Source: Hyalella azteca (lineage: Eukaryota; Arthropoda; Malacostraca; Amphipoda; Hyalellidae). Taken from it: a stretch of 64,000 nucleotides of DNA. The stretch covers positions 310,001 through 374,000 of the forward strand of contig NW_025947392.1 of NCBI RefSeq assembly GCF_000764305.2. The letters are read 5' to 3'. A program made the translations under genes and the position numbers. The notes under the pieces were generated by a model that saw only the letters and a list, made by a program, of their open reading frames with translations, ran no database searches and was not told where the DNA came from. Below are positions 1 through 11,036 of the stretch, piece after piece; the stretch's first letter is position 1, and every line of letters starts with the position of its first letter.

Positions 1-1466
1 ATAAGTTTTTTTTTTCATCTTTCCGGTAGCCTTGGATTATAATCAGATCACAAAGAACCGTCCACAGCTATTCAAAGCAACATCTTATTATCCTTTCTTA
101 GAAGTAAATCTGATCATGAACCTCCTCCATTAATTATTATTTTAATTACTCGTATAATCCATTTACTTAAAATGTCAAAAAATTAACTCTTGTAAATCAC
201 TAACGACTGCTCTCCATAGAATTATCATGCTGCAGTCCCGGATGTGATTCTTTTCCGTATTTTCAAAATTTTCCCCCATTGAGTCGAAAAAGGGGCCGGA
301 AGAGGCTCTCAGACCGCGCTCCGAAGTTCATCATCTGCCGGGGAAATTCTTTAATTTCTTGCCAAGTTCTCGACTTGAGTGCAGTCTTGTCGATCCCGCA
401 TAAATGAATGATCGATTGTAGCACACGAAAACCTGGTAAGATAGATGCGATGACAGCCCACGGAGTCTTTCAAGTGAGGATTTTAGCTGCTACTTTGATC
501 CATATTTAACAAGATAATTTAGTTTAATAAACATTAATATTATGAAATCAAATGAAAGCCAACACATAGACGTAAAATCCTTATTATGTGCATTATTTAC
601 AGTATCTATTATTATCAATAAATTAACGAATAACAAATTTCCTGTGTGCTTGTTGAAAGCATTCCAATATTTGCATTGACACCGAATAATACTATCAACT
701 GGGAATTTACTGTAAATGGTCAAATAATTCAGTTTTTTTTAATTCCAAAATTTATTATTTTAATTTCCATTGCCAATACTTGACCAAAGACAAACGAGCA
801 AATCAATACAATCGAGCGAAAATCCCTCCTTACGACGCCTTTATAATAGTAGAACTATTGAATTTTTACTGACGCTGAATTGCTAGCTCAACTAGATATG
901 CATTATCCCGTTTCTGCTGATGGAACGGACCCACATTGGTATAGTTTGTTATTTTCAAGTGATTATGAGATGCACGCGGGAATAAGAACATGTAGTCAAA
1001 AGCGAAATTAGTGAGGTAGTCATGAACTTTGCAGCTTATGTGATCAAGTTTTCAATGAGAAAGCTTTTACCGTTTCCTCATAATCAATGCTTTGTAATGA
1101 ACTGGAATTATTTCTAAAGAAGTTATTTAACAATTATTTCATACGAAATAGTTGTTAATAAAGTATGATTTTATTAACAACAACAACTATAAAATATGAT
1201 TTTATTAAAAACTATTGTATTTGCGCTTCGTACGCTATTTATTTCATATAACAATAGCGCGTTGTCAGAAGCACGTATGGCGCTTGACGTGGCAGGTTTA
1301 GTCATTGGCAAGCCAACAGTAGTCCGGTAACTTCGTTAGCAGAGCCACAAACGCAGCAGCGCGACAATTGCTTCAGCCAATGATTTTTCGACATAACGAC
1401 GAGCGTAAAGTGATGATCCGGAATGTTGGCAGGCAAGTTAAAATTGACAATTTTCGAGTTAAACAT
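1..1466. other. Non-coding AT-rich stretch, nothing recognised
   Basis: Stop codons are dense in every frame and no gene, RNA gene or element is recognised. Around 1159-1222 a ~31-bp segment built on TATGATTTTATTAA is imperfectly duplicated in tandem. From 1250 to 1440 the sequence is richer in GC, but it has no long open frame. Confidence 0.7.
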
Positions 1467-1616
1467 AAAAAATATAATTCAGTACTCAGTGAGTGACAGA
1501 GAGCGCATTTTTTCGTCGACGAAAACGTAAAGTCACGGACAGACAAATGGATAGACAGACGGATATGACGAGCTCAATAGCCCCTTTTTCCCATAAATGA
1601 GAAAATGCGCTAAAAA
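1467..1616 (+). mobile_element. Dispersed short MITE-like element, copy 1
   Basis: First of three copies in the window (others at 22363-22549 and 28874-29030). The shared order is an ATATAAYTCAGTACTC left end, a GAGTGACAGAGAGCGCATTTT block, GTCGACGA-AACGT-AAGTCACGGAC, a variable GACA/GGAC-rich middle, then CATAAATGAGAAAATGCGC and TAAAA. GCGCATTTTYTC near the left and GAGAAAATGCGC near the right are inverted relative to each other, with one mismatch in this copy. It has no coding capacity and is about 150 bp long. This copy lacks the CTGC that completes the palindrome in copies 2 and 3, and its GACA tract is short. A nonautonomous DNA transposon (MITE) or SINE-like unit are both possible. The true ends and any target duplication are not resolved. 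Confidence 0.75.
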
Positions 1617-4600
1617 TCATTTTATTCATTTTATGTAGCATATAAAGATGTTTGTTCAGCATGATGATGTCATGTAGCTTTATATTTGTGTAATTTTAAT
1701 TATAATCTATACTCTGCTTTCCAGGCAGTCTCTTTTAGAAGGTAAAAGATAAAACTAGTCACCGTGTAAAACAAATAGAGAATAAAATGAAAAGGTTTGG
1801 TGCAAGGTTTTAGTTCTCATGAATTATTTCCTCTGTCCAATCAAGATAGCCATCACCTGAAAAATGAAAAGTGCACAACTCTTGCTCGCAGCTCCTCTGA
1901 TGTTTCATTTTGTATCAGTCAGATTCCATCGAGAGTAATCCGTGAAACTATTTAACATGAAAAATTTTACAAGCACCTTCAAATGATTTGGTGCTTTGAT
2001 TACTTGATAAACTTTCAACAACTACCGGCAAAAATAGCGATATTGATATACAATCTAGCAGGGTTTAATTTTTAAGCATTCAAAATATTAAACATTTTTT
2101 TAAACTGAAAATCTTTTATTCAAACATTGTTAAAATGAAAATAAGTTAAAAATAAAAAATTAAATACGTAAAAATAAAATAATCCTTGATTCTCTAACTG
2201 TAAAAAGATTCCGGGAACCACCAGTGTAAGTTTTAAAGGAAAATAAAAATCTGGTGAAACTGCAAAAGTCGTCTCTGTAAGCCCAGCCAATGTTTCACGC
2301 TGAGATGATAGCGTGCTTGTTCCATTTGAACAGTATGGAAGTTTGATATTTTTGCCTGCTGTCAGCTCTTCAGTCAATGAAATGCAAATGAAAGCCGAGA
2401 TATACTTTTGAATTCCAGCTTTTTATTTCCTTGCTACCTGAAGTGCAGAGAACCAATTAGGAGATAGAAATATATTCGCGTTTTATCACTCTACTTACAT
2501 GTGTCAATAGATTTTTTTTTTGTGAAGCCTCTCAGGCCTCTCACTTATGTTTTATCTCGTTTCATTTGTTAAAAAGTTAATAGTTTTTTTTTTTGGTAGG
2601 ACTGGATAATACTAAATTTACGCCATGGATGAAATTCGCTTCCATTTATGCTTGCTTAAATATCTGTGAACACAACACAAATTTGAATATATTTATTAAC
2701 TACCATTTAATCCTATTTGTCTGACATTGCTGGTGGAGTTGAGCGCTAATTCTACTGACTTCGTGTGATGCCTTCAAGAAACCTTGTGTCGTACACTGTT
2801 AATTCAGTGACAAAAAAGATAGTTCAAAACAATAGTTTGTGTATTATTCACTTTTTGTTTTAAAGACGGTCAAGAATTTGTAACAAATTTCGTTCAAGAA
2901 GTGGGAGTAAATATTTTTCATATCCACTGAGTCTGACACTTTTTAAAATTATTTAAACTTGCATTATTTTATCACTTTTCATTTTTAATTTTTTCGAAAA
3001 GTATTGCGATAAATTCAAGAGCACAGTTCTACGTTTAAATGGCGGAATAAATAGGTATAAAGACATATATATCGGGATAGTCATAGGTTGAATTCAATAC
3101 AGATTATCTTGACAGCAACTGGATGAAATTACGCAAGTGATTAAAAAACAAAACAATGAAAGGTTTATTTAAAAAATTGCTACATCTTGTTTCGCTGAGT
3201 CTCACATACCGGAATTGTGTGAACGGCCCGAGCCATTCCTTACTCGAGTTCTGGCATTCCGACATTCCTGGATTCCAGTTTCATTTCTGGATGGTCGACT
3301 GACAGACTGCCTCTCCAAACGTTCTCGTCATGGTGGTTTCGACCAATGTTATCGTTAGATCTGCGTCCTACATAATAATAGCACTGCCGATACCATCCTC
3401 GCTTCATACTAAGCTTCATGAATAAAATTTTTGAGCTTCGTAATCAAAATTTTTGCTGTAATTCATTGTGCAAACAGCGCTGCTACTTATTTGAACTGCT
3501 ACTTTTCAGAAAAATTTTCATGGTGGTGGGTGATTCTTTGAAAATTTTGTGAAAATGTTGAAATTGCGTTCATGAAACTTTAAAGCTTTTTGACCGTTGT
3601 GTAACGTATAGTGTAAAATATCAGAGTTTATATTTAAAGTCATTTGATCTGTATTGTCTAAAACATGTTTTTTAAGAAATAAATCTATTTATTAGTTCCA
3701 AATTAAACAAAGTTTCAGCCTTGTTTGGGTATCATTCGTCAATTATACTAAATTTTCCTTAATGAGATCAGGAAAGAGATTTCATTTATTATATAACATG
3801 TTGCCTTTTACTTCTCCCAGAAGCATTCATGCCTACCAAATTACTCAAATACCTCGAGCACACTTTCATTATCACCAATAATATTAAGAATTTTCCGTTA
3901 AGTCGCAGCAGTGAGTTAAAGTAAGATAGGATCTTTGTGCACATCCTCGACCGTCACCGCAGAACTGATTGCCCAGGTAGACAAGTGGGCGGTCCGGTGG
4001 ATACAAAAATTAAAAAAATATTCCGTCATGTGCATTCTTGAGGTTTTTCTGTGTAAGTCCACAAAAAACTCTAATTAGTATCAATTGAGATGCAAACGAA
4101 AAGTAGACACTTATGGGTTACTTCAGTGACATCAAAAATTCACTGAGATTTTCTTAGCAATTTTTAAAACAAAACGAACGAGAATTTCACAGTGAGTGAA
4201 TTGTCATCGTTTACCCAAGTGTACAAAATTTTTACTTAAATTAAATGTAAAAAAATAATTGAATGAAGTACTGAATATTAATAAAAACTACCAATTGAAA
4301 GAATTTTTCTCCATACTTACGCCACTTACGAGCTTCGTTTTTATTATGATTTGACACATTCCCTAAAGTTCGTTTTAATTACTCTAAATTAGTTGGTGCT
4401 TAGTAGATAAGGAGTTGTAATACCTAAGCGACGTGTCCTAAGCGTAGCAGTCCGCTCATTAAAGTGACCGTATTGATCCCAAGGGAACATTTGGCACGAG
4501 CGAGACTCCACAGTCCCCTTATTAGATATTGTTCGTTAGTGGCAAACTGCTAATTGTTCTAGTCGTTACTTAATGCAAAATATAGGCACTAACGCTTCTG

Positions 4601-5555
4601 TTGAACTTGCAATATAATTAAACATATAGGTGGAAATTTTTCATCGAAATAAATATTCGCCATGATATAGATTATTTTATTATGCAAATTGCGATAATTG
4701 TTTGAAGAAAAACTACACTAAAATATTGTACCCATATCACAATGATAATGAATATTTTCCAGTTTGCAGCAGGTAAGTCCGAATACGCGAGGTGAATCTC
4801 AACGAAACATTTTAAACCATGCAATGGACCGCGTGATCCCTTATACCTTGTTCACCCATGGCTTGAACGATGCTTGGATCCTGGATATAAAATTTTCGAC
4901 AATACATACCAAAATTCGAGATTTTCTAACATTTTCACTGCTCGTTACAGATTCGTGATTAAAATGTAACTAGTACTTAAAATTTCACAATAATTTAAGG
5001 TCGATTCTCAATAAAATTATTGTGCAACTTCCCCAATTTGTAAGTGCCACTTATAATTTGACAAAATGGGCATATTGGTATTATAATTTAGTTTAATACT
5101 CTAAATTTTATGATATTCAATAGTTTTGATATATGACATTATAATAAATTATTTCATTTAATAATTCATTTATAATTTTGAATCGTAGTAACATAATGCA
5201 GTAAAAAGTAATTAGGTACCAAATGTGTGACGTATGGTCATTCAAATGCCGCTGAATTCATCTCTAAAATGACAATATCAAATTGATTTTCAGCTCCATG
5301 CTCCTGACTTATCCTCCATCTTGCTCAGGGACCCATTGGAGCATTGGAAATCTGTAAGCTAGGAATATTGGGCGTAATTTGCTCGCAGTTGAGAAGTGAA
5401 ATCATTTGAGGTGGTGCATATCGACTCATTATCCCGCCGACGTCGACGTGGAGGTTAGACACGCATCCTGCATGAGCCTACGGAGACCTTGCCATGCTAC
5501 CTGAAAAACATTCGTAACGCACTAACACAATCAAAAGACTTATTATATATATAGC
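1617..5555. other. Non-coding AT-rich stretch, nothing recognised
   Basis: About 3.9 kb of AT-rich sequence with poly-T runs near 2511 and 2585. Open frames stay short; the longest, of about 85 codons at 2120-2377 on the minus strand, resembles nothing known to me. No RNA gene, element or regulatory pattern is recognised. Confidence 0.7.
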
Positions 5556-5671
5556 TGGATAAAGCAATAATACTTAGTGGTTTAATAATACTTAATCAGT
5601 GTTTTCTGTGCCTTGGATAAAGCAATAATACTTAATGGTTTAATAATACTTAATCAGTGTTTTCTGTGCCT
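5556..5671. repeat. Tandem duplication, 58-bp unit, two copies
   Basis: Copies at 5556-5613 and 5614-5671 are almost identical, differing by G/A in ACTTAGTGG versus ACTTAATGG. Each begins TGGATAAAGCAATAATACTT and ends GTTTTCTGTGCCT. The near identity points to a recent duplication, or to an assembly stutter. Confidence 0.95.
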
Positions 5672-6453
5672 GCTTATGAAAATGATCGTATTGAACGAGT
5701 TTGTGATGACAATGCTACTTACAAGTTTACCCAAGATCGCCAGGGTTGTCCGTTCCTGCTTCTATGAAATTCTTGGATGATTGTTAGAAATATTTGCAAT
5801 CTAATTTGAAGTTCAGGCTTTCCACCTTTTGGTGGAAAATGCGTTCCAGCCTCGTCTAATCTGCAATGAAACCGAAAAATTCATTTCTAAATTAGCTTGC
5901 AATTTACTTGAAAAACTTCATAGGAGATACACAATAAACATTCTAAGTCAAGAAGTGAATCTCGTAATTTATTTCGACGACCAGCTTTCCAAAGATTGTG
6001 TTCAACAAAATTAACATTCATAGATACGAAGACATGAAGGCAAACTTATCCAGAACAGACTACTTATTACTGCACATATACAAGCTGTTTTTTATAGCGT
6101 ACATTCATAGTAAACAATAGTTATCATCCACGTTTCTTCGCCTGAAGCTGGTAAAATACTGCGTAGAAATTGCTCGCAAAAATTCTCGTGCAGAAGTGAA
6201 GGCGAGATATGAATCCTTCCAATCTACATCCCGTCATCATTTTTTAGCTGCCATCGTCCAAAGAACTCGCCTAATCATCGCCGGCCCGCACAAAACCCGG
6301 GCAACAATGAGCTTTTGCTGATATCCATTTGCGCCCTGAATTATAAATAGAGGCCATTCGCCGTGAAGGTTTTTCTCGAAAAATTCAGATCAGACTTATC
6401 AATGTGAGGTGTTGCGCTGAAATTGTGCATGTCGTCACTGCGAATTTTTGGAT
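5672..6453. other. Non-coding stretch, nothing recognised
   Basis: AT-rich with an open frame of about 61 codons at 5829-6014 (+), which is within chance expectation and matches no family I know. No other signal seen. Confidence 0.65.
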
Positions 6454-6777
6454 GATGATCTGCCACAGACGGACCGATGACCTGCCACAGACGGACCGAT
6501 GATCTGCCACTGACGGACCGATGACCTGCCACAGACGGACCGATGATCTGCCACTGACGGACCGATGATCTGCCACAGAGGGACCGATGATCTGCTGCCA
6601 CAGACGGACCGATGATCTACCATAGACCTGTCTCTTANATCTGCCACAGACGGACCGATGATCTGCTGCCACAGACGGACAGATGATCTGCCACAGACGG
6701 ACCGATGATCTGCCTCAGACGGACCGATGATCTGCCACAGACGGACCGATGATCTGCTGCCACAGACGGACCGATGA
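6454..6777. repeat. Minisatellite, 22-bp unit (with 25-bp variants)
   Basis: Fourteen or so head-to-tail units built on GATGATCTGCCACAGACGG plus ACC. Unit starts at 6454, 6476, 6498, 6520, 6542, 6564 and 6586 are spaced exactly 22 bp. Later units at 6586, 6657 and 6748 are 25 bp because of an extra TGC. Variants alternate GATGATC/GATGACC and CACAGAC/CACTGAC. The array is interrupted between 6611 and 6657 by a non-unit sequence and an N at 6638. Apparent minus-strand open frames through it only reflect the periodicity. True copy number is uncertain because of the N. Confidence 0.97.
6628..6638. other. Probable sequencing-adapter remnant plus N (assembly junction)
   Basis: CTGTCTCTTA at 6628-6637, then N at 6638, then ATCT. 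This matches the first ten and last four bases of the Nextera transposon end CTGTCTCTTATACACATCT, and it fits no unit of the surrounding 22-bp array. One of only two N positions in the window lies directly against it. I read it as an untrimmed adapter joined by gap filling, not genomic sequence. ATCT also belongs to the array unit, so only the ten-base part is diagnostic. Confidence 0.75.
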
Positions 6778-9700
6778 AAATTGGAGACATCGGCTTTACA
6801 TTAAACTCTGAAATGGAATTATGATTTATATGTAAAAGAAATTGATTGTAAACTATTATATTGCATTAGATTAGGATTTCATTATAACCAGATTGATTTT
6901 AAACTCTTGTTTTTTTTAATCTTAATCGATTGTACGTTTTGAAGCATTTACTGAATTAATACAGAATCATGATCGTTTACTGAATCCTGATTTTTTAACC
7001 ACTTTATTTAGAAATTCATAAATCCGAAGTGAAGCGAAATGAACTTTAAAATTCTGTCTTCTTGTAAATGATTAAAGTAAAGAACTACAATTCGAAATTG
7101 TAGTTGTGCATTGTAGCGCTACAAAAGAAAATTGGTGCAATTGCTATATTGTAAAGATTATGATGTTATATTAACATATATATATATATCATAGTATTAA
7201 ATTTATTCTATTTTTTATTAATTAAACAGGTATTTTTAAGAAAATTGGTGAAAATGACCAGCTTCTGTGAGAGTTTTTTTCTTATTGTTATTTCCATCCA
7301 GTTACTATGTGAAATGGCGCTTCATACATTTTTATCGGGATAATTTTTTTCACAAAGAATTTTCATTACGCCAGCATTAAAACTTGCATCCTCTTGTTCT
7401 GAGTTTCCGTTTGCTTCAAACTTTACTTTAGACAAGTCATTAGCATGAGGTTATAAAATAAACATGCATAGTTGAACTTTTTCGACTTTTGATCTGCATT
7501 GACCGAAAGAAAGTTAACTTTCTGTTGGCATTGAAACCATGCGTGTCGAACCGAGTACGATTTTTTAATTAGTATTGAGTAATTTTGTTTTTAGACGCTT
7601 TATATGTAAAGCGATTGCAGCTTCGCTCCACGAATGCATAGGAACTTTTTCTAAATTTTTAATATTGAATTCATTTATCCTCTACTAGCACGTGTGGAAT
7701 TATATGTGTTTGGAGAAAATATTCAATCTTCTTCAAATTTAACTCATATTTTTCGACTAAATTATTATTCGAACTACGAAATAAAGTGACTTTTATAATT
7801 CAAAGCAAGCGCTATAAATTAAATCACTAGTAAAAATAAGTATTCTTTTACTAATCATTGTCGAACATGTTGTCAGCTTTTATTTATATTGCAAATTTTA
7901 AACGCGTTCATTCCTTGCCCAACACTTTCATACCTATTTAAAATGCACTGCATTGCACTAAAGTCAGGTTCATTGAATGTACCGCCAATAGGGCTGAGCC
8001 TTTTGAACCTCTGTTTTGCTTTGAAAACCTAAAAATCCCAGTTTTGCGGTCTGCCTCCGCGACTTTTATCTGAACGTAACTTACTCACTGAAACGAGTAT
8101 ATATACTCTCGTGTACGCACCCACCCAAACGTCCTCTCACCCATACAGGAAATGTTCGAATTCAAGTCTCTTTGACGAGTTATTTTTCCTTCTTTGAAAG
8201 CTGTTCATTCACTCCCCCAACCCTGACATCTAGAGCATACTCTTTCTATTACGTTGCTTGCTCAGTATATCTCCTCTTTTTTCTCTCTTTGCCATCCTGT
8301 CACCGATAAAATCGAGCATGGAAAATAAAGAGATTTGGTCTCACTTCAAAGCTGCTGCCTTCCTTTTACTTCGAGCCACAGTGGAAAAGAATGAAGATGT
8401 CTCTTGTAGATTACCGCCAGTCGCTGAAGTCGCGGTGCTCTCACGGCCGCTCGCTAGCTTTCCAACCTTTCCATATAGAACTCCACACTCAAGTTCGTTG
8501 CAATACTTTCCACACAAGTAAAATTATAAGAGAAAATGACATTTTCCTTCGGATTTCGGTAAGACACTTTTATTTACGTCCTATATGAGTAAAGTCTTTG
8601 ATGTTACAACATCAAATGATGATTAATATCCATTAAAGTGAAATATTTTAACGCAAGAACCTGAAGTTTGCGATAAATAATTTGACATAAATATAAGTAG
8701 CATTTTACGTGCACGTGAAAGCGAGAGCATAATAATTATATTGTGCTCTCGCAATATATTGATATACTAGACTCATGAAATTAAATAATTCCAAAAGTGT
8801 GGAGTGCATTTGAAAATCCAAGAATATTTCGACCGTCCATGCTGGCAGGGTCCATTAAATTTTGCAGTTGGTTGAAGCATCCATTATGTGCGAATTCCGT
8901 TTTTTTACTTAGTACGGAAAAAATGGTATAGCGGTCCATGCAAACGTACGTAAGTTCTGATCCAACTTGAGGCTGTATTCTTTTACAGTCAAAGCCACGG
9001 GACATCATTAATATTTTTAGGGGGCACTTGTGTTCAGTCAGCTACCTTTATGGTTTATTTAGATTTAATATTAACAGCAGTTTTCTATCATATAGACGAC
9101 AGATTGTTTACCGATGATATTTTTCTACTTATTTGCTAAACTTGGAAGTACTATATTTTCCTTGCCAATTCGTATAAATCATTCAGCCAGTATTTTTCTG
9201 TTGGATATTACCAAGAAACAATCATGTGTTTATTGTTGCACTATTCTTCTAATCATAATTCGTAAGCGAATGACAAATTTCTACATATTTTTTAATGCAA
9301 AAAAAATTTTGGTAGACATGAGGGGAGCAGTCGGATTGGAATTGTAGATATTGAATCTATTACAGAGATAATATTATTTACTTGATGAAAATACCTCCTG
9401 CCATGGAATAAACAGAATCAAGGATCTGAGACTCATCCTCCGAGTATTTCCTGGAGATAATCCTTCGATGTTTCCCTTCTTAGCACTCTTGAAATTTGAA
9501 AATCAAACATCACGCATAATCTCTTTGATAACAAGACTGAACATACGTACATCATGAGCTTGGCTGAAAGTCTAAACTTAATTTCTATAAACACAGTTCA
9601 AAACACAAACACATATATTATGCAACTCCTACAGGTACTAAAAAATCTACTTTTTTAGTTTTTACCTCACCATAATAAACAAAATGTAAGCCGTTATATG

Positions 9701-9961
9701 ACACAGCAGCAATTACAGCAAACAAATATTCTGATAACCGTTCTATGAATCGCTACTTTTTGTAGAAATGAGCGTCACAGATTATCATACCAGTAAACAC
9801 CCACATGATATTACCAAAGTGCTTCCAAAATATCGCTCTCTACAAATGTATCACGTCAAATTGTCTGGGAAATCGAACGACTTTGGTCATCCAAGTAGGC
9901 GACCAAAACACGACATGTGCGCCGGGAAGGCAGATAGCATCGCTCGTTACGAAGAGCGCGC
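6778..9961. other. Non-coding AT-rich stretch with a few short palindromes
   Basis: A TA dinucleotide run lies at about 7171-7190. A 14-bp palindrome GAGTATATATACTC is at 8095-8108. The 8100-8500 part is pyrimidine-rich, with an open frame of about 87 codons at 8258-8521 that has no recognisable family. No gene is supported. Confidence 0.65.
8721..8752. other. Hairpin: 14-bp stem, ATTA loop
   Basis: GCGAGAGCATAATA (8721-8734) pairs with TATTGTGCTCTCGC (8739-8752) across the loop ATTA. There is one T-G wobble and no mismatch. ACGTGCACGT, a 10-bp palindrome, lies just upstream at 8707-8716. The stem half GCGAGAGCA is GC-rich against its AT-rich surroundings. Function unknown; the loop is too short for a typical microRNA precursor. 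Confidence 0.85.
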
Positions 9962-10069
9962 GATTGCAGTAAATGATTAACAAGAAGAATGGTGAGTGAT
10001 TGAAGTAAATGATTAACAAGAAGAATGGTGAGTGATTGAAGTAAATGATTAACAAGAAGAATGGTGAGT
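9962..10069. repeat. Tandem repeat, 36-bp unit, three copies
   Basis: Exactly three units at 9962-9997, 9998-10033 and 10034-10069, each ending AAGAAGAATGGTGAGT. They differ at one position (GATTGCAG in the first, GATTGAAG in the others). Because 36 is a multiple of three, open frames cross it on both strands without being evidence of coding. Confidence 0.97.
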
Positions 10070-10372
10070 GGAAACCTCAGCCTGGCAGTGCAGCTGCCAC
10101 CTGACGAGCTCTGATCAACGATCCAAAATTCAAAGGACTGCTCTGCGGCCTCGAAACGGACAGATTAATTTTGGAGACCTATTCGTACGTACGCTGTCCT
10201 AAAATCCAAAGTTCATAAACAACTATTAGGACAAAATTAATTGTTCTAAATTAATAATATAACAGACTATGAAACGTACCAATGCATTGATATATGTCAC
10301 ATAAGTTCAATACAGGAATTTAAAAGCAAAGACAATACCACAAAAATTCACCATATCTTTATAAGAGAAAAC

Positions 10373-10398
10373 GTTTCGGAGTCCAGCTCCATCGTCAG
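10373..10398 (-). ncRNA. Hammerhead-ribozyme-like core (left arm)
   Basis: Reverse-complement copy of the motif in the right arm, unchanged in sequence: CTGACGA, a GGAG/CTCC stem and GAAAC read on the minus strand. The motif is intact in both arms although other parts of the arms have indels. The same limits apply: stems I and III are not evident. Confidence 0.45.
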
Positions 10399-10531
10399 TT
10401 CACAAAATTCAGTTCAGAAGAAGTTCAGATCTAGAAACACAAATACAATCAATTAGTAGAGTAAAAGGCACTGTTAGGTTTTAAAATGGAGAATAAATAA
10501 ATAAGACATGAAATTAACGCTGGTAAACGGC

Positions 10532-10640
10532 CTATCTATTTACTATTTCAAGAGGAACGGAGCTAAAAGCGGCATTTAGACTAGGCTTATGCTTGAATAT
10601 ATATAGAGATTCTAAAATGCGTAGATCAGTAACACCGGAT
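10532..10640 (-). pseudogene. Penelope-like GIY-YIG endonuclease, C-terminal remnant (left arm)
   Basis: About 35 codons on the minus strand run from the spacer edge to a stop at 10532. They include ILESLYIFKHKPSLN, which resembles the end of the GIY-YIG endonuclease of Penelope-like retroelements (a Glu-Ser followed by an Ile and a K-P-x-L-N tail). In intact elements this domain nicks target DNA for reverse transcription and follows the reverse transcriptase. Everything upstream, including the GIY and YIG strands, is missing. An open frame continues across the spacer to 10720, but the part beyond 10640 is the antisense of the other arm and is not real coding sequence. The assignment rests on motif recollection only. 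Confidence 0.6.
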
Positions 10641-10658
10641 AAAATTCTAGCTTCCGCA

Positions 10659-10772
10659 TCCGGTGTTACTGATCTACGCATTTTAGAATCTCTATATATA
10701 TTCAAGCAGAAGCTAGTCAAAATGCCGCTTTTAGCTCCGTTCCTCTTGAAAATATTAATAGTAAATGGATAG
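10659..10772 (+). pseudogene. Penelope-like endonuclease remnant, frameshifted (right arm)
   Basis: This is the inverted partner of the remnant at 10532-10640. It reads SGVTDLRILESLYIFKQK to about 10712. There a C present in the other arm is missing, so the KPSLN tail is lost and the frame runs on to a TAG at 10770-10772. The two arms therefore diverged after the inverted structure formed, or came from different source copies. Non-functional. Confidence 0.55.
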
Positions 10773-10905
10773 GCCGTTTACTAGCGTTAATTTCATGTCT
10801 TATTTATTTATTCTCCATTTTAAAACCTAACAGTGCCTTTTACTCTACTAATTGATTGTATTTGTGTTTCTAGATCTGAACTTCTTCTGAACTGAATTTT
10901 GTGAA

Positions 10906-10931
10906 CTGACGATGGAGCTGGACTCCGAAAC
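10906..10931 (+). ncRNA. Hammerhead-ribozyme-like core (right arm)
   Basis: CTGACGA (10906-10912) fits the conserved CUGANGA box. It is followed by GGAG / CTCC (10914-10917 with 10923-10926), a stem II around CTGGA, then GAAAC (10927-10931). Hammerhead motifs are known from the terminal repeats of Penelope-like elements, where they are thought to process transcripts. Here an unpaired T at 10913 interrupts the usual stem start. I cannot identify convincing stems I and III or a cleavage site, so activity is not claimed. Confidence 0.45.
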
Positions 10932-11036
10932 GTTTTCTCTTATAAAGATATGGTGAATTTTTGTGGTATTGTTTTTGCTTTTAAATTCCTGGTTAACTTG
11001 CGATTTAAGCAAACAAGTGATTTTAAGTTCAATACA

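Larger units (their letters stand above)
10302..11036. mobile_element. Foldback of two Penelope-like element 3' ends
   Basis: The left arm (10315-10640) and right arm (10658-10989) are reverse complements, near-identical with small indels, around a 17-nt spacer (10641-10657). Each arm, read outward from the spacer, holds a short coding remnant ending in ESLYIFKHKPSLN (left arm), then non-coding sequence, then a hammerhead-like core, then the terminus AAATTCC. The right arm alone continues for 34 bp (10990-11023). The whole is bracketed by the 13-bp direct repeat TAAGTTCAATACA (10302-10314 and 11024-11036), a likely target duplication. Known of Penelope-like elements: GIY-YIG endonuclease at the C-terminus, terminal repeats in direct or inverted orientation, 5' truncation, a one-sided extension of about 34 bp, and hammerhead motifs in the terminal repeats. 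Inference: a 5'-truncated Penelope-like insertion with an inverted partial copy. No reverse-transcriptase part remains. Confidence 0.75.

Noticed and set aside
4491..4502. GGCACGAG, the sequence of a classic cDNA-library adapter
   Set aside because: Only eight bases, no junction, N or poly-A beside it; chance is sufficient.
6341..6672. Three overlapping minus-strand open frames over the 22-bp array
   Set aside because: Same peptide repeat in three frames of a tandem array; one includes the N and the adapter-like bases.
10641..10720. The part of the 10532-10720 minus frame beyond the left arm
   Set aside because: It is spacer plus the antisense of the right arm; continuation of the frame there is a by-product of the palindrome.
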